From Woeseiaceae bacterium (GTDB lineage: Bacteria; Pseudomonadota; Gammaproteobacteria; Steroidobacterales; Woeseiaceae), in the NCBI GenBank assembly GCA_024640345.1, contig JAHEFD010000003.1:56620-120619 (forward strand): a DNA stretch of 64,000 nt, read 5' to 3'. The translations under genes were made by a program, and so were the position numbers. How positions within the stretch are numbered: position 1 is the first letter of the stretch; each line of letters opens with the position of its first letter. Positions 18,669 to 27,353 of this stretch are shown here, piece after piece. Under the pieces are notes generated by a model. The model was not told where the DNA came from, searched no databases, and saw only the letters and a program-made list of their open reading frames with translations.

Positions 18669-19307
18669 ATGAACTGCAATTCACTGATTGAACAGCTATT
18701 TGACTACCTGGAAGGCGAGCTTGATGACGCCCTGACGGGTCGGTTCGACCAGCACGTCAGTGAGTGCGATAAATGCCGGCAGATCGTTGACCGGGAACGT
18801 GAACTGCAGAAACGCCTGGCAAACTACGGACATTCCACGGCACCTCAGCCGGGCGCGGCATTTTACGACCGGGCCATCGCCAGGGCAGTACATGAGGGAA
18901 CACGGCGGCAACGTAATCGCTGGGTGATGACTGGCTTTGGCGGCGCGGTCGCAGCCTTGTTCATGGTCTGGATCGTCAGCGGAATATTTTTTACCGCGGC
19001 GGATATCGATGAACCGGCCATCCCGTCAGTAACGATGGCGCTCGAGTCCCCGCAAACATTCAATCTCGTCTTTTCGTCGTCCACTCCGCTGGCCGGAGCG
19101 TCGATGACGGTAACGTTGCCTGAGGGAATCGAAATTGAGGGCTTTACCGGGCAAAGAGAAATTACCTGGCGCACCAGCCTCAAAGCGGGCCGGAATATTT
19201 TGCCACTCAAACTGATCGCAACCTCGCCCGTTGGCGGAGAATTGTTGGCCACCCTGCAGCACGAGGGAGACGATAAGGTTTTTCGACTGCGCGTAAATGT
19301 AATTTGA
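18669..19307 (+). CDS. Zinc-finger (zf-HC2) transmembrane anti-sigma factor
   Basis: A 212-residue single-pass protein. The cytoplasmic N-terminus has the zf-HC2 layout: MNCNSLIEQLFDYLEGELDD, then HVSECDKC, with His and two Cys spaced as HxxxCxxC. A transmembrane helix (WVMTGFGGAVAALFMVWIVSG, about residues 85-107) leads to a periplasmic domain of about 100 residues rich in beta-type sequence (MTVTLPEGIEIEGFTGQREITW). The start at 18669 follows GAGGA by 8-9 nt; upstream ATGs at 18645 and 18660 lack a spaced Shine-Dalgarno sequence. It probably sequesters the preceding sigma factor. Confidence 0.88.
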   Translation: MNCNSLIEQLFDYLEGELDDALTGRFDQHVSECDKCRQIVDRERELQKRLANYGHSTAPQPGAAFYDRAIARAVHEGTRRQRNRWVMTGFGGAVAALFMVWIVSGIFFTAADIDEPAIPSVTMALESPQTFNLVFSSSTPLAGASMTVTLPEGIEIEGFTGQREITWRTSLKAGRNILPLKLIATSPVGGELLATLQHEGDDKVFRLRVNVI

Positions 19308-19322
19308 TTGCTTGAAAAGGAG

Positions 19323-19338
19323 CTTCGGTCAACCGAAG
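19323..19338 (+). promoter_or_regulatory. Hairpin just upstream of the acidic-protein ribosome binding site
   Basis: CTTCGG, loop TCAA, CCGAAG form a perfect 6-bp stem 8 nt before the GGAG of the next gene. It could set relative translation of the acidic protein against the anti-sigma factor. Confidence 0.4.
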
Positions 19339-19355
19339 TATCGAATGGAGAAGAG

Positions 19356-19808
19356 ATGATGAACCAGATCAAACTATTTATGGCGAGCCTTGCCCTGACC
19401 GGTTTAGCGCTATGTCCCGCAATAGCGTCAGCCGACCCCGATGACCTTTCGGACGTCACGATGGTCGTGCTTGAAAGTGTTTCCGACATCGACGACGGCG
19501 ACGTTCTCGAGCTGGAAGGTCTCGAAGCCGAAGATGACGATTACGGTGACGGTGACTATGACGAGGAGTCGTATGATGACGATTCTGATGACGACCGCGA
19601 GTCAGGAGACGATTCCGTTGCGGAAAATGACGACATGATCGACGACGACGATGACAGCTTCGACGATATGGATGATTTCGATTCCGATGAAGACGAAGAA
19701 GATCATGACGACGACGATGATGATGACGAAGGCGACGATATCGATACTGACGAGCCGGACGAGGAAGACGAGCCTGAAGATGGTTCGGACGATGATGATA
19801 TGATCTAA
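19356..19808 (+). CDS. Secreted hyperacidic Asp-rich protein
   Basis: A 150-residue protein not assigned to any family I recognise. A classical signal peptide (MMNQIKLFMASLALTGLALC, cleavage after PAIASA) precedes a mature part of about 124 residues with about 55 Asp and 18 Glu, nearly 59% acidic. Runs of up to seven Asp occur. There is no cysteine, one arginine and no lysine in the mature part, and it is predicted to be disordered. GGAG lies 5 and 8 nt before two adjacent ATGs (19356, 19359). Calcium or metal binding, or export by the neighbouring outer-membrane protein, are hypotheses. Confidence 0.85.
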   Translation: MMNQIKLFMASLALTGLALCPAIASADPDDLSDVTMVVLESVSDIDDGDVLELEGLEAEDDDYGDGDYDEESYDDDSDDDRESGDDSVAENDDMIDDDDDSFDDMDDFDSDEDEEDHDDDDDDDEGDDIDTDEPDEEDEPEDGSDDDDMI

Positions 19809-20113
19809 GATCGTATCCACTGCCAAATATCGCTGGAATCGGGTTCCCCTTTTCCGGCGATACGCCCGAAATCCCCTGGTTGTTTTACCGATCGAGGGGA
19901 TTTTTTTTGCGCCATGTCACACTGTTGAGAAAGATTTAGTGCGAATTTTCCATAATCGGGCAGAATTCAGTCTATAGATCGGCGGGATGGCATCCTCGCA
20001 GGAGTCCGGACATTCTTAGTTACACCAACAGACAGCCTGGCCAGGTAATTAGCATTCTGCGGCGCGCGCTCGCCGTCGCAGCGCTCCTGTGCGTTATTCC
20101 GGCCGGGCCCGCC
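19809..20113. other. Interval between the acidic-protein and TPR-barrel genes
   Basis: Holds the terminator at 19869-19908 and, from about 20048, an in-frame signal peptide-like sequence that joins the next gene but has no ATG, GTG or TTG. TCTATAGAT at 19971-19979 could be part of a promoter; no clear -35 was found. Confidence 0.5.
19869..19908 (+). terminator. Intrinsic terminator after the acidic-protein gene
   Basis: A 9-bp stem (AAATCCCCT at 19869-19877, AGGGGATTT at 19895-19903) with a loop of about 17 nt, followed by an eight-T run at 19901-19908. This is the clearest intrinsic terminator in the window. It separates the sigma/anti-sigma/acidic operon from the TPR-barrel gene. Confidence 0.85.
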
Positions 20114-21643
20114 ATGGCGGCAACCGCAAGTGAGCTATTCGCCGATGGCAATCGCCTCTTTCGCGACGATCTTTACTGGGCGGCGCTTCTGCGCTACAGG
20201 GAAGCCGCCGAGGCCGGCATGGATACGCCGTTGCTTCATTACAATACCGGCGTCGCGCACTACCGTGCAAAGCAACACGCCAGGGCAAGGGAAGCGCTGC
20301 AGAAGTCTGCGACCTACGGGCCGCTCGCTGCAATTTCCCACTACAACCTCGGGCTCAACGCCTATGCAATGGGTGATGTTGACCAGGCTCTTCGCTGGTT
20401 TCGTCGTGCTCGGGACCAGCAACAGAGAAGCGACATTAGCCGCCTGGCGCGCCGGGCAATTCGTCAGCTCGAAGATGAATTAAGGGCCAGTGCACCCGTC
20501 ACGATAGAGGCTGCCGAAAAAGAACGTACGCGCAATCTGACGAACCTGGATCTGCGGGTTTTCGTCGGTGCCGGTGTTGATGACAACGTCTTCCGCTCGC
20601 CATCCGATCCTTACATCGACTTCTCCGATCCGACTCAACCGCTGGTAACGCCGGTAGTTCAATCAGGTATGTATGTACCCGTGAATGTATTTGCCAAGTA
20701 CCAGGTCAACAGCCTGGAGAACGAGGGTTTTTTCGGCAGTTACCGGGTTGGCGGCCGTTTTTACCAGGATAAGAATCTCACCGCGGCTAACGAGTATCTG
20801 CAGGAGGCGGGTTTCGGCAGTGAATACCGTCGGCGGACCGAGGATCGCGAAACCCGCGTATACAGCGCTTTCAAAATCGCCCAGCACCGTGAAATTTATT
20901 ATGACCCCGATGATGGACTGGAGCGCCAGGTTGGCGGTGTCGACATATCCGACCGCATGTCTTATTTGCGCTATGGACCCGAATTCTGGATGACGAAGCG
21001 ATATGGTTCCCTGACTGTCGGCGCCCGGGCTAAAGGACAATTGTGGAACTACGAAGAAGTTAGCCAGGTTCCGGAATACGATCACGAATACTGGAACATT
21101 GGCCTCAACGGTCAGTACCAGTTTACGTCGACATCTTTGCTGCGACTGACCGCTGAATATTACACGCGCCGGTATGGCGACAGGACGGCGTTCGAACTGG
21201 ACGGCTCTCAGCCGCTTGGCAATCCCACAATTCGGTACGACTACACGGAATTGGGAATTGAGGCGCGCCAGAGAATTACAAACTCAATGTGGTTCAGCGT
21301 TAACTACGAACGCACCGACCGTGAAGATCGCCATGTCGGTTACAACAACTACGTGCGTGACAGCTATCGAGCCGAACTCCACCTGCAACTGGGTCAGCGT
21401 TTCGATCTGGAAGCCTCTGTTCGTTACAACATTTATGATTACGAGAATGCTTTCGCGTTTCACGACCCGGCGTCCGGGCGCAAGACGCTCGAGTCCGCGA
21501 CCGGCCGGGTTCTCGCCACATTCGAGATGACACGAAACCTGGATCTTATCGCCGAGTACCGGGTGCATGAAGTCGCTTCCAATGATTATCGAATTCAGTA
21601 TGATCGCGGACAAGGCATGCTAGGCGTTCGCTGGTCACATTAA
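20114..21643 (+). CDS. TPR plus beta-barrel outer-membrane protein
   Basis: From the ATG at 20114 this is 509 residues. Residues 1-130 are TPR-like helices (ASELFADGNRLF, ALLRYREAAEAG, HYNTGVAHYRAKQHARAREAL, HYNLGLNAYAMGDVDQALRWF). From about residue 150 the sequence turns into alternating aromatic strands (YRVGGRFYQDK, GLNGQYQFTS, WFSVNYERTDRED) and ends GMLGVRWSH, typical of a 14-18 strand barrel. The frame upstream encodes RRALAVAALLCVIPAGPAMA, a signal peptide, without a canonical start, so the true start may be ATT 20054 or CTG 20057. The architecture resembles Slam/DUF560 type XI secretion proteins; this is unproven. Confidence 0.75.
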   Translation: MAATASELFADGNRLFRDDLYWAALLRYREAAEAGMDTPLLHYNTGVAHYRAKQHARAREALQKSATYGPLAAISHYNLGLNAYAMGDVDQALRWFRRARDQQQRSDISRLARRAIRQLEDELRASAPVTIEAAEKERTRNLTNLDLRVFVGAGVDDNVFRSPSDPYIDFSDPTQPLVTPVVQSGMYVPVNVFAKYQVNSLENEGFFGSYRVGGRFYQDKNLTAANEYLQEAGFGSEYRRRTEDRETRVYSAFKIAQHREIYYDPDDGLERQVGGVDISDRMSYLRYGPEFWMTKRYGSLTVGARAKGQLWNYEEVSQVPEYDHEYWNIGLNGQYQFTSTSLLRLTAEYYTRRYGDRTAFELDGSQPLGNPTIRYDYTELGIEARQRITNSMWFSVNYERTDREDRHVGYNNYVRDSYRAELHLQLGQRFDLEASVRYNIYDYENAFAFHDPASGRKTLESATGRVLATFEMTRNLDLIAEYRVHEVASNDYRIQYDRGQGMLGVRWSH

Positions 21644-21750
21644 GCAAAACACCGAATGCATGCGGACCGCAGCCTCGCGGTCAATTTTCTTTCCCTCCGG
21701 CGTCCTGATACTTTGCTAGACTGCGGCCCCTTAAAGAGCCTGAAGCAGTC

Positions 21751-23925
21751 ATGGACGTCACCCCGATTCTCGAGCATCTCAATGAGGCACAGCGTGAAGC
21801 TGTCACGGCTTCTGCTGCTCCTTTATTGGTTATCGCAGGTGCCGGCAGCGGCAAGACGCGGGTCCTGACCCACCGTATTGCCTGGCTTATAGACGTTGAA
21901 GGCGTGTCGCCGCAGGGCCTGCTTGCCGTGACCTTTACGAACAAGGCTGCCGCAGAAATGCGCGGACGCATCGAGTCGCTATTGCACATGCCGGTGAATC
22001 ACCTCTGGATAGGTACATTTCACGGACTCGCACACAGGCTCCTCAGGCGACACTGGCAGGAAGCCGGCCTTCCGCAGAATTTCCAGATTATCGATTCCGA
22101 TGATCAGCTGAGAATTATCAAGCGACTGATCAAGAACCTTGAATTTGACGACGATCGCTGGGTACCACGAGAAATTCAGTATTTTATCAACGCACAGAAA
22201 GACGAGGGGCTGCGACCTCAGCACCTCGACGACGACAACGATCCGAACCGCCGCCAGCAAATTGCGTTCTATCAGCAATACCAGGAAATCTGTGACCGGG
22301 GCGGACTGGTCGATTTCGCCGAACTGCTGTTGCGTGCTCACGAACTCTGGCGGGACAATCCGGAGCTGCTTGCTCAGTACCAGCGTCGGTTCCGGCATCT
22401 TCTGGTCGATGAGTTCCAGGATACGAACTCGATTCAATACGCCTGGCTAAGGCTTCTCGCAGGTCGGGAGGGCGTCCCGTTCTTCGTCGGCGACGACGAT
22501 CAATCAATCTATCGATGGCGCGGCGCACGCGTGGAACATATTCACCAGTTTCAGAGAGACTTCCCCGGCGCGTCAGTCGTCAAACTCGAGCAGAACTATC
22601 GCTCGACCGCGACGATTCTAGACGCGGCAAATGCGGTTATTGCCAATAACAGTTCCCGGCTTGGCAAGAACCTCTGGACGGAGGGCGGCCAGGGCGAACC
22701 GATTCGCGTTTACTCTGCGTACAACGAGCGGGACGAAGCGGAATTCGTAATCGGCAAGCTTCGTACGTGGAGCGACCAGGGCAATGCACGCGCCGATGCT
22801 GCCGTTCTTTATCGATCCAACGCCCAGTCGCGGGTGCTTGAAGAAGCGCTGATCAATGCCCGGCTTCCTTATCGCGTTTACGGTGGGCTGCGCTTTTTTG
22901 AAAGACAGGAAATCAAGGACGCCCTTGCCTATCTGCGCCTGATTTCACACCGGGACGATGACAGTTCGTTCGAGCGCATTGTCAATAAACCAACGCGTGG
23001 CATCGGTGCGCGAACACTCGAGGCAATGCGCAGCTACGCACGGGCAAACAGTTGCTCAATGTGGCGTGCGGCAGGCGCCGTGGCCAGTGACGAATTGAGC
23101 GGCAGGGCATCGTCGGCGATTGTCGCTTTCCTGAACCTCATCGAGCGCATGGCCAAAGAGACCAGCGGTCTCGATCTGCACGAGCAGGTTGACCATGTCA
23201 TCCAGGCTAGCGGGCTTATCGACTTTTTCAGGAAGGAAAAGGGGGAGCGCGGCGAAACACGTATCGAGAACCTCGAAGAACTCGTCAGCGCAGCCAGGGG
23301 TTTTCAGCCTGACCCGGCCGAGGAGATGTCGCCGCTGGATGCCTTTTTGTCGCACGCGGCACTCGAGGCGGGAGAAGGGCAGGCGGACGCCTGGGAAGAC
23401 TGCGTTCAGCTGATGACCATGCATTCGGCCAAGGGGCTCGAATTCCCGCTGGTATTCATGTGCGGCATGGAAGATGGCCTTTTTCCGCACCAGCGGTCTA
23501 TTTCCGACCCTAATGGGCTCGAGGAGGAGCGCAGACTTTGCTATGTCGGTATTACGCGCGCTAAGGAGACCTTGTATATCACCCATGCGGAACAGCGACG
23601 CCTGCATGGTATGGACAGTTTCGCCCAGGCTTCGCGATTCATAACCGAGATCCCGGCAGAACTCGTGGAGGAGATCCGTCCACGGGTACAGGTTAGCCGG
23701 CCTGTCAGCACTGCGCGGGGCACAGGGAGGCGATCAGGCGGCAGCATTTCGCCTGCTGCCGAGCTTGGCGTTCGCCTGGGCCAGCGCGTCCGGCACGTGA
23801 AATTCGGCGATGGTGTCATCCTGAACTGCAGCGGACAGGGCGCCCACGCGCAGGTTGAGGTCAATTTCGAGACGGTCGGCACAAAAATCCTCGTGCTTGC
23901 GTATGCCAATCTCGATCTCATGTAA
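21751..23925 (+). CDS. uvrD: DNA helicase II UvrD
   Basis: A superfamily 1A 3'-5' helicase of 724 residues used in nucleotide-excision and mismatch repair. Motifs seen: Walker A AGAGSGKTRVL near residue 30, FTNKAAAEM, GTFHGLAHRLLR, motif II LLVDEFQDTN, motif III GDDDQSIYRWRGA, motif IV LEQNYRST, TMHSAKGLEFP and LCYVGITRAKE. The C-terminal segment GQRVRHVKFGDGVILNCSG is the Tudor-like RNAP-binding domain that distinguishes UvrD/PcrA from Rep. TAGACT at 21717-21722 may be its -10. Confidence 0.93.
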   Translation: MDVTPILEHLNEAQREAVTASAAPLLVIAGAGSGKTRVLTHRIAWLIDVEGVSPQGLLAVTFTNKAAAEMRGRIESLLHMPVNHLWIGTFHGLAHRLLRRHWQEAGLPQNFQIIDSDDQLRIIKRLIKNLEFDDDRWVPREIQYFINAQKDEGLRPQHLDDDNDPNRRQQIAFYQQYQEICDRGGLVDFAELLLRAHELWRDNPELLAQYQRRFRHLLVDEFQDTNSIQYAWLRLLAGREGVPFFVGDDDQSIYRWRGARVEHIHQFQRDFPGASVVKLEQNYRSTATILDAANAVIANNSSRLGKNLWTEGGQGEPIRVYSAYNERDEAEFVIGKLRTWSDQGNARADAAVLYRSNAQSRVLEEALINARLPYRVYGGLRFFERQEIKDALAYLRLISHRDDDSSFERIVNKPTRGIGARTLEAMRSYARANSCSMWRAAGAVASDELSGRASSAIVAFLNLIERMAKETSGLDLHEQVDHVIQASGLIDFFRKEKGERGETRIENLEELVSAARGFQPDPAEEMSPLDAFLSHAALEAGEGQADAWEDCVQLMTMHSAKGLEFPLVFMCGMEDGLFPHQRSISDPNGLEEERRLCYVGITRAKETLYITHAEQRRLHGMDSFAQASRFITEIPAELVEEIRPRVQVSRPVSTARGTGRRSGGSISPAAELGVRLGQRVRHVKFGDGVILNCSGQGAHAQVEVNFETVGTKILVLAYANLDLM

Positions 23926-23958
23926 AATGATGGCCGGATACAGGGCCGTATAAACATA

Positions 23959-25335
23959 ATGAAAATACTAATTCTCGGCGCCGGCCAGGTCGGCTCATCA
24001 GCGGCATATCATCTGTCGCGTGAAGAGGCCAACGAAGTCACCGTAGTCGACAGGAGTGCCGACGTTCTGCGCGAACTGCAGGACCGGCTCGATATCCGCA
24101 CCGTTGTCGGTCATGCGGCTTATCCGGATGTTCTGGAACGCGCTGGTGCAAACGATATGGACATTATCGTTGCCCTGACAGATACCGACGAGACCAATAT
24201 GATCGCCTGCCAGGTGGCCTATACGATCTATCACACGCCAACCAAGATCGCGCGGATTCGCGCCGCCGATTACATGAACTCGCGCAAACTGTTCACCCAG
24301 GATGCTATTCCTGTTGATGTCAGGATCAGCCCCGAGCAACTCGTGTGCGAGTATATCGAGCAACTGATCCTCTACCCCGGCGCGCTCCAGGTTCTCGACT
24401 TTGCCAATGGTCGCGTACGACTGGTCGGCGCGCGGGCAGACAAGCGTGGCTCATTGGTCGGTCAGAAGATTGCCGCGCTCAAAGAGCACATCCCGAATAC
24501 CGAGGGTCGTATCGCCGCGATTTACAGGGATGGAAAATCCCTTCAGCCGGACGGCGACACGATCATCCGCGAAGACGATGAAGTCTTCTTTATAGCGGCG
24601 CGGCAGGACGTGCGCGTATTCATGAGCGAAATGCGCAAGCTGGAGGATCCGGTACGACGCGTCGTCATCGCAGGTGGCGGCAATATTGGCGTCCGGCTCG
24701 CTCTCGCACTGGAGCAGACCAACCAGGTCAAGATTATTGAACGTGACCAGGCTCGGGCGCGAGTCATTTCCGAGCAACTCAACAAGGCGATAGTGCTTGT
24801 TGGCGACGCTGCAGACGAGGAATTGTTGCTGGAAGAAAATATCGACAACGTCGATGTTTTTTGTGCGCTTACGAATGCGGAGGAAGCCAATATCCTGTCC
24901 GCGATGCTCGCAAAACGACTGGGTGCGCATAAGGTCATGGCGCTCATTAACCGGCCGTCATATGCCGAGCTCGTCGAATCCGGGTCGATCGACATCGCTA
25001 TTTCACCGCAACAGGTCACGATCGGCTCTTTGCTCGCACACGTACGACGAGGCGACGTGGTCAAGGTGCACTCGTTGAGGCGAGGGGCCGCAGAAGCGAT
25101 CGAGGCCGTCGCACACGGTGATGCCGGCGCATCCAGCGTGGTTGGAAGAAAGATCGAGGATCTGAAACTGCCGCGGGGTACGAATATTGTTACGCTCGTG
25201 CGCGGAGACCAGGTCATTATGGCCCATCACGATACGGTGATAGAGACGGACGACCATGTCATTCTGTTTATGACCGACAGGAGAAAGATCGACAAAATCG
25301 AAAACCTTTTCCAGGTCGGCGTTTCTTTCGTCTAA
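23959..25335 (+). CDS. trkA: Trk potassium uptake regulatory subunit TrkA
   Basis: A peripheral cytoplasmic ring-forming protein that gates TrkH in response to nucleotides. The 458-residue sequence has two RCK repeats: the first begins MKILILGAGQVGSSAAYHL and the second VVIAGGGNIGVRLALALE, each a Rossmann NAD-binding fold with a following TrkA-C domain. An AT-rich segment just upstream (TATAAA at 23949) may be promoter. trkH follows 46 nt later. Confidence 0.95.
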   Translation: MKILILGAGQVGSSAAYHLSREEANEVTVVDRSADVLRELQDRLDIRTVVGHAAYPDVLERAGANDMDIIVALTDTDETNMIACQVAYTIYHTPTKIARIRAADYMNSRKLFTQDAIPVDVRISPEQLVCEYIEQLILYPGALQVLDFANGRVRLVGARADKRGSLVGQKIAALKEHIPNTEGRIAAIYRDGKSLQPDGDTIIREDDEVFFIAARQDVRVFMSEMRKLEDPVRRVVIAGGGNIGVRLALALEQTNQVKIIERDQARARVISEQLNKAIVLVGDAADEELLLEENIDNVDVFCALTNAEEANILSAMLAKRLGAHKVMALINRPSYAELVESGSIDIAISPQQVTIGSLLAHVRRGDVVKVHSLRRGAAEAIEAVAHGDAGASSVVGRKIEDLKLPRGTNIVTLVRGDQVIMAHHDTVIETDDHVILFMTDRRKIDKIENLFQVGVSFV

Positions 25336-25381
25336 GTTGGCGGATGGCAGCCAGACTCAACAGCCAGGATAGTATTCGACA

Positions 25382-26833
25382 ATGAATTGGACTGTTGCAC
25401 AACGCATCCTGGGCTTGCTGCTGATGATGTTCAGCGTCACGATGATTCCGCCAATGCTGGTCAGCGCCTTGTTCCGCGACCAATCATTACTGCCTTTCGT
25501 TGAAAGCTTCGCGTTTATCCTTTTCGCCGGGATGGTTGTCTGGTTTCCGGTACGTGGCAAACGCAAGGACCTGCGCCTGCGGGACGGGTTTCTCGTTGTC
25601 GCTTCTTTCTGGACGGTGCTCGGCACGGCCGGTGCATTACCACTTTACCTCGCTGACATGCCGTCGATGTCGTTCACAGACGCGGTGTTCGAGTCGATGT
25701 CGGGCCTGACGACGACCGGTGCCACAGTGCTCACCGGGCTCGATTCACTGCCCGAGTCCATTCTTTACTACCGGCAGCAACTGCAGTGGTTCGGCGGCAT
25801 GGGCATCATCGTACTTGCCGTCGCCGTCCTGCCAATGCTGGGTGTTGGCGGTATGCAGCTTTATCGTGCAGAGACTCCGGGTCCCGTCAAGGACACGAAG
25901 CTGACACCACGAATCACAGAAACCGCAAAAGCATTGTGGTATGTCTATCTTGCTTTCACCCTGGCGTGCATGTTCTGCTACTGGCTGGCCGGAATGCCCT
26001 GGTTCGATGCCCTGTGTCATGCGTTTTCGACCGTTGCCATCGGCGGCTTTTCTACTCACGACCTGTCTATCGGGTATTTCGACAGCACGGCTGTCGACAT
26101 CGTTGCCATCGTTTTCATGATTCTTGCGGGCGTTAATTTTTCCCTGCACTTCTTCGCCTGGAAAAACGTGTCGATCAGACATTACGCGCTTGATCCCGAA
26201 TTTCGGGCCTACTTCTTCGTGCTTCTCGTGCTGTCGTCGATCGTAATTTTTTCCCTGTTCTTCCTCGGCACGTACAGCGACCCGAATGACTCCGTGATTA
26301 ACGGTTTGTTTCAGTCTGTATCGATAGCGACCACGACAGGGTTTACGACCGCGAATTACGCCGCCTGGCCCGGCGCTCTGCCGGTGCTTCTTATTTTTGC
26401 CAGTTTCGTCGGAGGCTGTGCCGGCTCAACAGGTGGCGGAATCAAGGTGATTCGCTGGCTGCTGATTGCGAAACAGGGTGCGCGGGAGATTGTTCGGCTG
26501 GTCCATCCGAGTGCCGAGATTCCGGTCAAGCTCGGTCATTCGGCCGTCCAGGTACGGGTCGTAGATGCCGTCTGGGGGTTTTTCTCTGTTTACATTGTCG
26601 TATTCGGCATCATGTTGCTCGCAATGATGTCCACGGGGCTGGACCAGGTAACAGCGTTTTCCGCCGTCGCGGCCACACTGAATAACCTGGGTCCCGGCCT
26701 GGGCGAGGTGGCAGCCGGGTTCATGACCGTTAGCGATACCGGGAAGTGGATTTCAATCATCGGCATGTTGCTCGGTCGTCTCGAGATTTTCACGCTGCTT
26801 GTCCTGATTACACCTACCTTCTGGCGTCATTGA
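25382..26833 (+). CDS. trkH: Trk potassium transporter membrane subunit TrkH
   Basis: A 483-residue inner-membrane potassium channel subunit with four M1-P-M2 repeats. Selectivity-filter glycines appear in MSGLTTTGATVLTG, FSTVAIGGFSTHD, SIATTTGFTTANY and ATLNNLGPGLGEV. The conserved CAGSTGGGIKVIRW segment lies between repeats 3 and 4. It pairs with trkA immediately upstream. Confidence 0.95.
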   Translation: MNWTVAQRILGLLLMMFSVTMIPPMLVSALFRDQSLLPFVESFAFILFAGMVVWFPVRGKRKDLRLRDGFLVVASFWTVLGTAGALPLYLADMPSMSFTDAVFESMSGLTTTGATVLTGLDSLPESILYYRQQLQWFGGMGIIVLAVAVLPMLGVGGMQLYRAETPGPVKDTKLTPRITETAKALWYVYLAFTLACMFCYWLAGMPWFDALCHAFSTVAIGGFSTHDLSIGYFDSTAVDIVAIVFMILAGVNFSLHFFAWKNVSIRHYALDPEFRAYFFVLLVLSSIVIFSLFFLGTYSDPNDSVINGLFQSVSIATTTGFTTANYAAWPGALPVLLIFASFVGGCAGSTGGGIKVIRWLLIAKQGAREIVRLVHPSAEIPVKLGHSAVQVRVVDAVWGFFSVYIVVFGIMLLAMMSTGLDQVTAFSAVAATLNNLGPGLGEVAAGFMTVSDTGKWISIIGMLLGRLEIFTLLVLITPTFWRH

Positions 26834-26838
26834 GTGGA

Positions 26839-27351
26839 ATGAGCAGGGCATCTTCATTCAGTAAAGGTATCGACAGCTTCAGCGAAGCGACCGGCCGGGC
26901 TGCTGCCTGGTTGACACTTGTAATGGTCGTCGTTAGCTCCGTTATCGTCATCATTCGCTATGTTCTCGATAGCGGGTTTATCTGGCTGCAGGAATCGCTC
27001 ACCTGGTTACACGCAACGGTTTTCATGCTGGGCGCCGCGTACACATTGCAGCGGGACGAACATGTTCGTGTTGATATTTTTTATCGGGACATGAGCGCGA
27101 AACGACGCGCGCTCGTTGATCTGCTTGGCGTATTGATTTTTGTTTTTCCACTTTGTGTTTTCTTCCTCGTCGAGGCGTTCGATTACGTCCGGGCATCATG
27201 GGTCATCAAGGAGGTTTCGAGAAACTCGGGTGGCTTACCGTACCCGTTCGTCCCCCTTCTGAAATCGATGCTGTTACTGATGCCGATTGCTGTAGCGCTG
27301 CAAGGAGCGTCCCTTGCGCTTCGTTCACTGACGGAAATACGGGGCAAATAG
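26839..27351 (+). CDS. TRAP transporter small permease DctQ
   Basis: A four-helix small permease subunit of a tripartite ATP-independent periplasmic transporter, 170 residues from the ATG at 26839, 5 nt after the trkH stop. WLQESLTWLHATVFMLGAAYTLQRDEHVRVDIFY is the family signature, with GGLPYPFVPLLKSMLLLMPIAV in the last helix pair. A longer open frame upstream lies within trkH. It is coupled to the large permease that starts 2 nt later. Confidence 0.92.
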   Translation: MSRASSFSKGIDSFSEATGRAAAWLTLVMVVVSSVIVIIRYVLDSGFIWLQESLTWLHATVFMLGAAYTLQRDEHVRVDIFYRDMSAKRRALVDLLGVLIFVFPLCVFFLVEAFDYVRASWVIKEVSRNSGGLPYPFVPLLKSMLLLMPIAVALQGASLALRSLTEIRGK

Positions 27352-27353
27352 CG

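Noticed and set aside
26746..26838. Earlier start for dctQ inside trkH
   Set aside because: The extra 31 residues are an out-of-frame reading of the TrkH C-terminus; ATG 26839 directly follows the trkH stop.
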